In this document: one piece after another, positions 6,054-12,683 of the stretch
Layout: every line of letters starts with the position of its first letter
Numbering within the stretch: position 1 is the stretch's first letter
Assembly: GCA_017882055.1 (NCBI GenBank)
Contig: JADGQE010000016.1
Location: forward strand, 1-17,803
DNA from: Thermoflexales bacterium
Lineage (GTDB): Bacteria > Chloroflexota > Anaerolineae > Fen-1058
DNA: 17,803 bases
Direction: 5' to 3'
The notes under the pieces: model-generated
Seen by the model: the letters and a program-made list of their open reading frames with translations, nothing else
Databases searched by the model: none
What the model was told of the DNA's origin: nothing
Made by a program: the position numbers and the translations under genes

Positions 6054-7934
6054 ATGCGCCGCAGAAACACTGATAGTTCAAAGAACCCACTGAGCGGCAT
6101 GGCGCAGTTCCGCCGCTTGCTCGCGCTCGTCAAGCCTTATCGTGGCCGGTTGATCGTCGCGATGACAGCCGTGATCATTGGCAGCCTCCTCGGTTTGGCC
6201 GGGCCGTACACGTTGCAATATCTCATCGACGCGGTCTTCCGCCAGAGCGATGCCACCTTACTCAACACGATTACACTGGTGCTGATCGGCATCTTCGCGG
6301 CGCAGAGTGTGTTCTATTTCGTTCGCGGCTACTTGCTGCAATTCATCGGCGAACGGGTGATGGCCGATCTGCGCCTGAAGCTGTTCGATCACTTGCAAAG
6401 TTTGTCGCTGAGTTTCTTCAACGAACGCCGCACCGGCGAACTGGTCAGCCGCTTGACGAACGACGTCTCAACTGTGCGCGGCGTCGTGACCAGCGACATT
6501 TCGACCGCGCTCTCGCAAGTGTTGACTTTCTTCGGTGCGTTGATTTTGATCATCATCACCGATTGGCGTTTGACGTTGTTCATGCTGGCGCTGGTGCCGC
6601 TGGTCATCGTCATCGCCATGCTGTTTGGCCGCCGCCTGCGCAAACTTTCGAGCGCGGTGCAAGATCAACTCGCGGCCGCGACGACGGTGTTGGAAGAAGC
6701 GATCGGTGGTGTGCGCGTGGTCCAATCGTTCACGCGCGAGGGCTACGAAATTGGCCGCTTCCGCGACAACATCGAGCGCACCTTCGGTCTGGCGATGAAG
6801 CGCATCCGACTGTCGGCCATGTTCGGGCCGATTGCATCCTTCCTGGGCTTCGCCGCTGTCGTGTCGGTCTTCTGGTTCGGCGGACACGAAGTGCTGGCCG
6901 GTCGATTGACGGCCGGACAGTTGTTCATGTTTCTGATCCTGACAATGACGATTGCCGGATCGATCGGGCAATTCAGCGGCCTGTGGACGGGCCTGCAGGA
7001 AGCACTCGGCGCGACGAAGCGGCTGTTTGAAATCCTCGATACGCAATCGGATATTGCCGAGCAGCCGAATGCCCAACCACTGCCACGCGTCGCAGGCCGC
7101 ATCGAACTCGATCACGTTTCATTCGCTTACAAGGACAATACCGACACCGCCATTTTGTCGGACATCTCGCTCGACGTTGAGCCGGGCGAGATACTGGCGC
7201 TGGTCGGGCCGAGTGGCGCGGGCAAAACAACGCTGGTCAACTTGATCCCGCGCTTCTTCGATCCACAGTCGGGTGGTGTGTGCATCGATGGTCAGGACAT
7301 TCGATCGGTGCAGGTCAAGAGCCTGCGTGAGCAGATCGGTTTGGTGCCGCAAGAAACGCTGCTGTTCGGCGGTACGGTGCGCGAAAACATCCTGTACGGC
7401 AAACTCGACGCGACCGAAGCAGAGCTGATCGAGGCAGCGCGTGCGGCCAATGCCTACGACTTCATTCTGCAACTCCCGAAAGGTTACGACACCGTCGTCG
7501 GCGAACGCGGTGTCAAACTGAGCGGCGGCCAGCGCCAGCGCATTGCTATCGCCCGCGCGATTCTCAAAGACCCGCGCATCCTCTTGCTCGACGAAGCCAC
7601 ATCGTCACTCGACAGCGAAAGCGAAGGCCTGGTGCAAGAGGCACTCGAGCGATTGATGAAAGGCCGCACCAACATCGTCATCGCCCATCGACTATCGACC
7701 GTGCACAATGCCAATCGCATCGCCGTGCTGGACGAAGGCAAGTTGATCGAACTGGGCACGCATGCGGAGTTAATCCAGCTCGACGGGCTGTATGCACGCT
7801 TGTATCGAATGCAATTCAGAGAGAATGGGCAAGCGGGAACTGGCGATTTGTCAACTGGCCAACTGGCAGAAGAAGTGGTATCAACTGCGCCCAAACGTCG
7901 CTCGTTCAACATCTTATCGGGACTGACGGGCTAA
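6054..7934 (+). CDS. ABC exporter, fused membrane and ATPase domains (MsbA-like)
   Basis: This is a half-transporter that would dimerise to export a lipid, drug or peptide using ATP. ATG at 6054 is preferred (626 residues) because GAGG lies at 6046-6049; a GTG at 6033 falls inside a hairpin. Residues about 20-310 form the six-span ABC membrane domain (starting LVKPYRGRLIVAMTAVIIGS), with the coupling-helix region FFNERRTGELVSRLTNDV near 121-138. The ATPase domain has Walker A GPSGAGKTT (385-393), Q-loop VPQETLLFGG, signature LSGGQRQR (489-496), Walker B ILLLDEATSSLD (509-520) and H-loop His545. All catalytic residues are intact. A tail of about 35 residues after the ATPase domain is Ser/Thr/Gly-rich and unlike the core. 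The substrate cannot be read. Two site-2 proteases follow on the same strand, probably in the same transcript. Confidence 0.93.
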   Translation: MRRRNTDSSKNPLSGMAQFRRLLALVKPYRGRLIVAMTAVIIGSLLGLAGPYTLQYLIDAVFRQSDATLLNTITLVLIGIFAAQSVFYFVRGYLLQFIGERVMADLRLKLFDHLQSLSLSFFNERRTGELVSRLTNDVSTVRGVVTSDISTALSQVLTFFGALILIIITDWRLTLFMLALVPLVIVIAMLFGRRLRKLSSAVQDQLAAATTVLEEAIGGVRVVQSFTREGYEIGRFRDNIERTFGLAMKRIRLSAMFGPIASFLGFAAVVSVFWFGGHEVLAGRLTAGQLFMFLILTMTIAGSIGQFSGLWTGLQEALGATKRLFEILDTQSDIAEQPNAQPLPRVAGRIELDHVSFAYKDNTDTAILSDISLDVEPGEILALVGPSGAGKTTLVNLIPRFFDPQSGGVCIDGQDIRSVQVKSLREQIGLVPQETLLFGGTVRENILYGKLDATEAELIEAARAANAYDFILQLPKGYDTVVGERGVKLSGGQRQRIAIARAILKDPRILLLDEATSSLDSESEGLVQEALERLMKGRTNIVIAHRLSTVHNANRIAVLDEGKLIELGTHAELIQLDGLYARLYRMQFRENGQAGTGDLSTGQLAEEVVSTAPKRRSFNILSGLTG

Positions 7935-7964
7935 CTGACTACTGACAACTGATTACTAATCACC
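7932..7964. repeat. Low-complexity ACTGATTACT-type repeat
   Basis: The gap after the ABC exporter is made of short variants of one unit (CTGACTACTGA, CAACTGATTACTAATCAC). The exporter's TAA stop at 7932-7934 is the first triplet of the tract. It is followed directly by the ribosome site region GGGAAAGAG of the next gene. Similar wording occurs in the thrC leader (3671-3705). Confidence 0.5.
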
Positions 7965-7979
7965 GGGAAAGAGACCATC

Positions 7980-9164
7980 ATGGAGTATCGCACCGAAAAC
8001 ACTTACGCCCCGGCCAGCGCGCTGGAAGTGATCGCGTCGCTGCGCTCGGCGCTGGGGCAAGTGATGCGCATCGAAAGCCACACCATTCATCAGGCGCCGC
8101 TCGAAGTGATCGAGTTTAGCGGCCAACTCATCCGCCCGTCAGATGAGGCCTTTGACATCATCTACGATCGTTTCACCGCGCTTGGCTATACGCCCATGCT
8201 GACGCAGAAGGACGGCAAAGAAGTCGTCATCGCGCAGCACGGCATCGTTAAGCCGACGCCGAATAACAACCGCACGAATGTGATTCTGCTCGTATTGACC
8301 ATCATCAGCACCTGGTTCGTCGGCATTCAATACGCAGGCGGCGATCAGTTGGCACGCTTGTTACCGCCGGATGCCGACATTGGCAGTTTCTTTGGTGCGA
8401 TCTTCACCCATCCCCAGTTGTGGCTCATCGGCTTGCCTTACGCGCTGACACTGCTGGGCGTGTTAGGAATCCATGAAATGGGTCACTACGTGGCCGCACG
8501 CATTCACAAGGCGGCTGTCACTTTGCCTTACTTTATTCCAATGCCCTTCGGCCTTGGCACGATGGGCGCCGTCATTCGCCTGAAGTCGCCGATCAAGAAT
8601 CGCCGCCAGTTGTTCGACATCGGCGTGGCTGGACCATTAGCAGGCCTGGCGATCGCGGTGCCATTGTTGGCCATCGGCTTGCTGACCTCGCCCGTTCAAT
8701 ATGTCGGCGCGCCAGTGCCCGGCGGACAAGAAGGCAATTCGATTTTGTATTGGCTGCTCAAATTGATTTTGAAAGGCCGCGCTCTGCCCGGCGGCGGCTA
8801 CGATGTGATACTGAATGCGATCGCGTTCCCGGCGTGGTTCGGCCTCGTCGTTACAATGATCAACCTGCTGCCCATCGGTCAACTCGACGGCGGACACGTG
8901 ATCTATTCGATCTTCGGGCGGTTTCAGTGGAAGATCGCGAACGCGGCACTCGTCGTGTTGCTCGGCCTCGGCTTTTTCCTGGCCTTCACGACTCACGATT
9001 TCTTGAACGTCTGGCTGATCTGGGCGCTCTTGACGCAAGTCTTCGGCCTGCGCCATCCGCCGCCGCTCGACGACATCACGCCGCTCGATCGACGCCGCAA
9101 GTTGATCGGCTATGCGACCATTGTGATATTCATTCTGATCTTCACGCCAATTCCGTTTTCGTAG
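7980..9164 (+). CDS. Site-2 protease, M50 family (EGY/S2P-like), copy 1
   Basis: This is an intramembrane zinc metalloprotease that would cut membrane-spanning substrates within the bilayer. The 394-residue protein has a soluble N-terminal domain (about 11-95), membrane spans from about residue 100, and HEMGH at 165-169 with the two zinc-binding His and catalytic Glu. LPYFIPMPFG (182-191) and KNRRQLFDIGVAGPLAG follow. The C-terminal metal-ligand motif NLLPIGQLDGGH (295-306) supplies Asp303. The soluble domain followed by KPTP and a span recalls cyanobacterial and plant EGY proteases. ATG at 7980 follows GGGAAAGAG, a fair ribosome site. It lies 45 bp after the ABC exporter and before a paralogue that shares the N-terminal domain. 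The substrate is unknown. Confidence 0.9.
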   Translation: MEYRTENTYAPASALEVIASLRSALGQVMRIESHTIHQAPLEVIEFSGQLIRPSDEAFDIIYDRFTALGYTPMLTQKDGKEVVIAQHGIVKPTPNNNRTNVILLVLTIISTWFVGIQYAGGDQLARLLPPDADIGSFFGAIFTHPQLWLIGLPYALTLLGVLGIHEMGHYVAARIHKAAVTLPYFIPMPFGLGTMGAVIRLKSPIKNRRQLFDIGVAGPLAGLAIAVPLLAIGLLTSPVQYVGAPVPGGQEGNSILYWLLKLILKGRALPGGGYDVILNAIAFPAWFGLVVTMINLLPIGQLDGGHVIYSIFGRFQWKIANAALVVLLGLGFFLAFTTHDFLNVWLIWALLTQVFGLRHPPPLDDITPLDRRRKLIGYATIVIFILIFTPIPFS

Positions 9165-9185
9165 AAGACAAAAGGTAGAAGGTAA

Positions 9186-9312
9186 TTGTTTACCGGGGTG
9201 TCATTCTGAGCGCTTTTTGCGAAGAATCTCTGCGCCGGTCGCACTGAGTGCCAATCGTGGTAGGGATTCTTCGCTGCGCTCAGAATGACATTCCAGGAAA
9301 CGCGGTAAACAA
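9186..9312. repeat. Nested inverted-repeat element (TGTCATTCTGAGCGC type) between the two protease genes
   Basis: The outer arms TTGTTTACCG (9186-9195) and CGGTAAACAA (9303-9312) are perfect complements. Just inside lie perfect 15-bp arms TGTCATTCTGAGCGC (9199-9213) and GCGCTCAGAATGACA (9276-9290), followed inward by GCGAAGAATCTC and GGGATTCTTCGC. The near-repeat GGTAGAAGGTAATT / GGTAGAAGATAGAATT flanks the block. There is no ORF, and the form is that of a non-autonomous palindromic element. I recall the inner arm as a dispersed repeat in many bacterial genomes. Confidence 0.72.
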
Positions 9313-9330
9313 ATACGGTAGAAGATAGAA

Positions 9331-9385
9331 TTGGGAGGCTGGAAGTTAGAATGGCCTACTTCTCTTTCTAACATCCAACCCCCAA
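9331..9385. repeat. Imperfect inverted repeat upstream of the second protease gene
   Basis: TTGGGAGGCTGGAAGTTAGAA (9331-9351) pairs imperfectly with TTCTAACATCCAACCCCCAA (9366-9385). The right arm ends 12 bp before the ATG at 9398 and the only ribosome-site candidate is a weak GAG at 9390-9392, so the hairpin abuts the translation start. With 9186-9312 it fills nearly all of the 233-bp gap. Confidence 0.5.
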
Positions 9386-9397
9386 CATCGAGACACT

Positions 9398-10516
9398 ATG
9401 AGCACCCCAATTACCTGGGCAAGCCCGGCTCAACCGGAAAACAACGTACCGCGCTTACAGCGATTGTTGTGGGACGTGTTCAGCGTGAATGAGACGCGAG
9501 TCCGCGAAGCGCCCGATCGCGTCGTCGAGTTTCGCGGCCAGATCACGCAGCCCTCGCAGCAAGTTCATACCTCGATCAGCGATCGTTTCCGCGATCTGGG
9601 TTATACGGCGCTGTTGTTCCGCGACAACAACGTCGACGTGATTCAGGCCATTCAAGGCGTGGTGAAGCCCGCGCCAACGCAGCTTTGGATCAACGCGTTG
9701 CTGCTACTGGCGACGATCGTCACGACGTTGATGGCCGGGGCTCGAATCGCTGGAGTCAATGTATCGCTGGAAGTCTTCGCCCGTCAGCCTGAGTTGCTGC
9801 TGCGCGGCGCACCGTTTGGCCTGACGTTAATGCTGATTCTGGGCGTGCATGAGATGGGCCACTACATCGCGGGCCGCGTCCACAATGCAGCCGTCACGCT
9901 GCCGTACTTCATTCCGGTGCCGCCATTTGGCGCGATTCCGCTGGGCACGCTCGGCGCATTCATCCAATTGCGATCGCCCATCGAGAATCGCCGCGCGCTG
10001 TTCGATATCGGGCTGGCCGGGCCGATTGCAGGATTGATCATCGCCGTCGCTGCTTACGTGTATGGTTTATCCATCGCCGAACCCATACGCGGCGCTTACA
10101 CGCTGGGGCGCTCGATCTTCACCCAATTTTTAATCGGCGTCATTCAACCGCAGACGCTCCAATCAGGCTGGGCTTTGAAAACCAATCCGTTTATGCTGGC
10201 CGGCTGGTTTGGCTTATTTGTGACGGTGATTAATCTGCTGCCGGTCGGGCAACTCGACGGCGGGCATATCTTGTATGCCGTCGCAGGACGGCGCGCCGCG
10301 CGGGTCGGCCTTCTCACCATCGGGGCGCTGCTGGTGATGGGCTACGCCCTCGGCTCGACGACGTGGTTACTGTGGGGCTTTTTGGGCTTGTTCTTCGGCG
10401 TGAGGCATGCTCCGCCACTTGATGATCTCACGCCGCTCGATCCGATCCGAAAATTGATCGCGATCGGCGCGTTGATCTTGTTTGTGTTGATCTTCGTGCC
10501 GATACCCTTCGGGTAA
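9398..10516 (+). CDS. Site-2 protease, M50 family (EGY/S2P-like), copy 2
   Basis: This 372-residue paralogue of the preceding gene keeps every catalytic element. HEMGH is at 151-155, LPYFIPVPPFG at 168-178, ENRRALFDIGLAGPIAG, and NLLPVGQLDGGH at 279-290 with Asp287 as third zinc ligand. The soluble N-terminal domain is also shared: GQ-x-x-x-PS around residue 48, DRFRDLGYTALL near 62-73, and GVVKPAPT near 87-94. Both copies end in a final span closing with PIPF plus one residue. ATG at 9398 has only a weak GAG, and the gap is filled with repeats, so co-transcription with copy 1 is possible but not certain. A strong terminator follows. The pair looks like an old tandem duplication with both copies active. 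Confidence 0.9.
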   Translation: MSTPITWASPAQPENNVPRLQRLLWDVFSVNETRVREAPDRVVEFRGQITQPSQQVHTSISDRFRDLGYTALLFRDNNVDVIQAIQGVVKPAPTQLWINALLLLATIVTTLMAGARIAGVNVSLEVFARQPELLLRGAPFGLTLMLILGVHEMGHYIAGRVHNAAVTLPYFIPVPPFGAIPLGTLGAFIQLRSPIENRRALFDIGLAGPIAGLIIAVAAYVYGLSIAEPIRGAYTLGRSIFTQFLIGVIQPQTLQSGWALKTNPFMLAGWFGLFVTVINLLPVGQLDGGHILYAVAGRRAARVGLLTIGALLVMGYALGSTTWLLWGFLGLFFGVRHAPPLDDLTPLDPIRKLIAIGALILFVLIFVPIPFG

Positions 10517-10524
10517 AATGGGAT

Positions 10525-10549
10525 TGGCCGGGTTGATAAGACCCGGCCA
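10525..10549 (+). terminator. Terminator after the second protease gene
   Basis: A perfect 9-bp stem (TGGCCGGGT 10525-10533, ACCCGGCCA 10541-10549) with a 7-nt loop is followed by GTCTTTTGC. It starts 8 bp after the stop at 10516 and is the likely end of the ABC/M50 transcript. Confidence 0.75.
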
Positions 10550-10590
10550 GTCTTTTGCTCTATAGCAAATTCCAGTTTTGTTTATGGTTG

Positions 10591-10737
10591 TGTCATTCCG
10601 AGCGTAGCGACGCCTGGCGGCCCAGGCCATGTCCCGTGCGATGCACGGGTGGCCCGCCAGGCGCCGGCGCACTACGCCGGATATGGGCGGAATTTCTACC
10701 ACTGTCGTAGAGACCCCTCGCTATGCTCGGGGTGACA
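10591..10737. repeat. Composite palindromic repeat of three hairpins between convergent genes
   Basis: The outer arms TGTCATTCCGAGCGTAGCGA (10591-10610) and TCGCTATGCTCGGGGTGACA (10718-10737) pair at 17 of 20 positions, and the other three are G.U-compatible. Inside lies a second dyad, CGCCTGGCGG (10611-10620) with CCGCCAGGCG (10654-10663). It encloses CCCGTGC/GCACGGG around a GAT loop (10633-10649). A third dyad CCGGCG/CGCCGG is at 10664-10680. The outer arm is related to the one at 9199-9290. It lies between the second protease gene and the convergent YitT gene and could stop transcription from the minus side. Confidence 0.72.
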
Positions 10738-10761
10738 CCGTAAATCAACTTGGAAACCGCT

Positions 10762-11640
10762 CTAAGTCGCAACGCGAAGATCGCGAAAACCCTCACCCAG
10801 AACTTCGCTGGCTTCAGTGATGACGACGAAGGCCTTCGGATCGATGTCGTGGATTAAGCGTTTTAGAATGCTGACTTCCGGTCGAGTCACCACGCAGTAT
10901 AAAACTTCCAGGCCCGCTTCGGTGTAACCGCCCCGCCCTTCCAAGATCGTCACGCCGCGCTCCAATTGGGCCAGCACCGCCGATCGGATGGCCGGAGATT
11001 TGTCGCTGATGATGATGGCCGCTCGGCCGTAAGACGATTCGCCCTGCACCACATCAACGACGCGCGCGGCCACAAAGGTCAGAATCAACGCATACAATGC
11101 CGCTTCCAGGCCAAACACCGCCGCCGCCAGGATGAGCACTGAGCCGTTGATCCACAGCAGCGTCTGGCCGAGCGGCACGCCGCGAAAGTGATGGACGATC
11201 CTGGCAACAATATCGGTGCCGCCGGTCGTGCCCTGCGCCCGAAAGACCAGCCCCATGCCGATGCCATCCAGCAAGCCGCCATACAGCGTATACAACAGTG
11301 GCTGCGTAATGGGTGGAATCGTCGCAACCAGCGGCACAAAGGCATCGGTCAAGATCGACATCATCGCCGTAGCATAGACGGTTCGCAGCGCGAAGCGCGC
11401 GCCGCCCGTCCAACGCACCCCGGCCATGAGCAGCGGAATATTCAAGACCAGCACCACCAGTCCGACTGGCGTGCCGATCGCGAAGTGCAAGATCGTCGCG
11501 ATGCCGGTCACGCCGCCCGACACCAATCGATTAGGCACTAAAAACAAATCGATGTTCAACGCGAGCAGAGCTGCGCCAATCGTCAACAGCGCGTAATCCA
11601 ACACCGTGCCGCGCACCTTGCGCCAATCGATTGATTTCAT
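10762..11640 (-). CDS. YitT-family membrane protein (DUF161 + DUF2179)
   Basis: This 292-residue protein belongs to the YitT family, integral membrane proteins of unknown transport or regulatory role. ATG at 11640 is chosen because AGGGAGTGATC precedes it; a longer frame from 11787 runs through a repeat and the neighbouring gene and is unlikely. Five to six hydrophobic spans fill residues about 12-195, with VPNRLVSGGVTGIATIL (35-51) and FRAQGTTGGTDIVARI (133-148), both family signatures. The C-terminal 90 residues are the soluble DUF2179 domain with LERGVTILEGRGGYT (226-240) and an ending typical of the family (ITEASEVLGEGF). It follows the metallo-hydrolase gene on the minus strand across a 46-bp gap that contains a palindrome. 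Family membership is clear; the physiological role is not known. Confidence 0.92.
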   Translation of the reverse strand: MKSIDWRKVRGTVLDYALLTIGAALLALNIDLFLVPNRLVSGGVTGIATILHFAIGTPVGLVVLVLNIPLLMAGVRWTGGARFALRTVYATAMMSILTDAFVPLVATIPPITQPLLYTLYGGLLDGIGMGLVFRAQGTTGGTDIVARIVHHFRGVPLGQTLLWINGSVLILAAAVFGLEAALYALILTFVAARVVDVVQGESSYGRAAIIISDKSPAIRSAVLAQLERGVTILEGRGGYTEAGLEVLYCVVTRPEVSILKRLIHDIDPKAFVVITEASEVLGEGFRDLRVAT

Positions 11641-11663
11641 GATCACTCCCTGTAGACACAAAG

Positions 11664-11690
11664 GTAGGGGCGAGATAACCTCGCCCCTAC
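11664..11690. repeat. Palindrome GTAGGGGCGAG/CTCGCCCCTAC overlapping a stop codon
   Basis: A perfect 11-bp stem (11664-11674 with 11680-11690) has a 5-nt loop. On the minus strand it begins with G-TAG, and that TAG (11689-11687) is the stop codon of the metallo-hydrolase gene. It lies 24 bp upstream of the YitT start. It may be a dispersed repeat that landed at the gene end and could act as a partial terminator or RNA-end stabiliser in the operon. Confidence 0.72.
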
Positions 11691-12307
11691 AGAAATGGAT
11701 TCGTCTCGCGTTCAGCACCGATCGTCGTCGGCGGGCCGTGACCGGCGTAGACCTGGGTATCATCCGGCAGCGTGAGCAACTGCACACGAATGCTGTTGAT
11801 TAAAGTTTCGTAATCGCCGCCGGGCAAATCAGTCCGGCCGATGCCGCCCTGAAACAAGACATCGCCCACAAACACCGCGCGCTGCCGTGCTTCGACAAAG
11901 ACGACGTGACCCTGAGTGTGGCCGGGCGTATGGCGCGTCTCGAATGACAGCGTGCCGACTTCGATCCGCTGGCCGTGCGCGAGTTCGATGGCCGGCGCCG
12001 GAACCGATCGGATTTCGAAGCCAAACGCACCGGCTCCGCCGTTGAGACGCAGCCAATTCAAATCAAGTGGATGCAGCGCCACTCGCGCACCGGTCGCATC
12101 GACCACGTCGGCCACCGCGCCGATGTGATCGAAATGGGCATGCGTGATCAAGATCAGATTGATCGTCAGGCCCAACGCTTTGGCCGACTGCAGCAGCAAC
12201 TCTGCGTCCCAGCCCGGATCGATCAGCACTGCTTGATGAGTCTGCTCGCAGCCAACGAGGTAGCAGTTGGTCTGAACCGGGCCGACCGGCAGCGTTTCAA
12301 CGATCAT
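11687..12307 (-). CDS. Metallo-beta-lactamase-fold hydrolase (glyoxalase II-like)
   Basis: This 206-residue protein has the whole metal set of the MBL hydrolase fold. THAHFDHIGAV is at 55-65 (the HxHxDH motif), HTPGHTQGH at 126-134 with metal ligand His130, GDVLF around Asp149, and GHGP with His190. The IGRTDLPGGD stretch (156-165) is typical of short glyoxalase II-like proteins (COG0491), which hydrolyse thioesters or related compounds. It lacks the C-terminal substrate domain of true glyoxalase II, so the substrate is uncertain. ATG at 12307 overlaps the stop of the upstream 80-residue gene (ATGA), indicating coupling. The last codons and stop run into the palindrome at 11664-11690. Confidence 0.9.
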   Translation of the reverse strand: MIVETLPVGPVQTNCYLVGCEQTHQAVLIDPGWDAELLLQSAKALGLTINLILITHAHFDHIGAVADVVDATGARVALHPLDLNWLRLNGGAGAFGFEIRSVPAPAIELAHGQRIEVGTLSFETRHTPGHTQGHVVFVEARQRAVFVGDVLFQGGIGRTDLPGGDYETLINSIRVQLLTLPDDTQVYAGHGPPTTIGAERETNPFL

Positions 12308-12546
12308 TCGGCGTCCTTGATCTGACCCGCCGTGGCCTGCGCCCACGCTTCAACCGCGGCCAGATCGACGTCACTGGCTTCGCAGAACTGCTTGAATTCG
12401 GCATAGCGTGCGCGGACATCACCCTGCTCATGGATCTCGTCAGGGACTTCGTCCTGCGCGATGAACTCGGCGTACCGAATGACCTGCTTGATCTGCGACG
12501 CACTCAGTTTTTGCACAACGCTTAATAGATGGTCGGTGTCTTCCAT
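12304..12546 (-). CDS. Small acidic protein, possibly DUF2281-like (80 aa)
   Basis: I do not firmly recognise this 80-residue protein. The N-terminal part (LSASQIKQVIRYAEFIAQDE) resembles the short helical 'LP..kl.evl.FaefL' segment of DUF2281-type proteins, some of which sit in toxin-antitoxin pairs. There is no toxin gene next to it; its partner is the metallo-hydrolase, joined by a 4-bp overlap. The rest is acidic and helical (ARYAEFKQFCEAS, AAVEAWAQATAG). ATG at 12546 is chosen because GAGGGG lies about eight bases upstream; an ATG at 12582 would lie upstream of the -10 box. It heads the minus-strand operon. Confidence 0.68.
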   Translation of the reverse strand: MEDTDHLLSVVQKLSASQIKQVIRYAEFIAQDEVPDEIHEQGDVRARYAEFKQFCEASDVDLAAVEAWAQATAGQIKDAE

Positions 12547-12570
12547 GGCATGATCCCCTCGATGGGCAAA

Positions 12571-12579
12571 ATTATAGCA
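12571..12579 (-). promoter_or_regulatory. Extended -10 promoter for the minus-strand hydrolase/YitT operon
   Basis: On the minus strand the sequence reads TGCTATAAT, an exact extended -10, with TATAAT at 12576-12571. Transcription would start near 12564, about 18 nt before the ATG at 12546. The -35 region is weak, as expected for this class. It is divergent from the L,D-transpeptidase promoter. Confidence 0.6.
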
Positions 12580-12648
12580 CACCTTATCTGCTTCGCTTAA
12601 CCGGATGATTCGATGTCCGTCCTGGTGCGCGCAAGCACGGGCAAGGAG

Positions 12649-12677
12649 TTGAAGCGATCAAAGCCATCGGGTATAAT
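12649..12677 (+). promoter_or_regulatory. Promoter of the L,D-transpeptidase gene (leaderless)
   Basis: TTGAAG (12649-12654) and TATAAT (12672-12677) are 17 bp apart. The ATG of the gene begins at 12684, six bases after the -10 box, exactly where transcription should start, so the mRNA would have no leader. No Shine-Dalgarno sequence precedes the ATG. Confidence 0.68.
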
Positions 12678-12683
12678 CACAGC

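Noticed and set aside
6468..7115. Minus-strand open frame of 215 codons inside the ABC exporter
   Set aside because: It is rich in Arg, Gln, His and Asp, as antisense frames of this composition are, and is fully covered by the exporter.
11641..11787. N-terminal extension of the YitT protein to 11787
   Set aside because: It would cross the palindrome and overlap the hydrolase gene by 100 bp. ATG at 11640 has a strong GGGAG and gives the family's usual start.
12304..12582. Toxin-antitoxin pair made of the 80-aa protein and its neighbour
   Set aside because: The neighbour is a metallo-hydrolase with a full metal-ligand set and no toxin family features, so the antitoxin-like helix alone does not support it.
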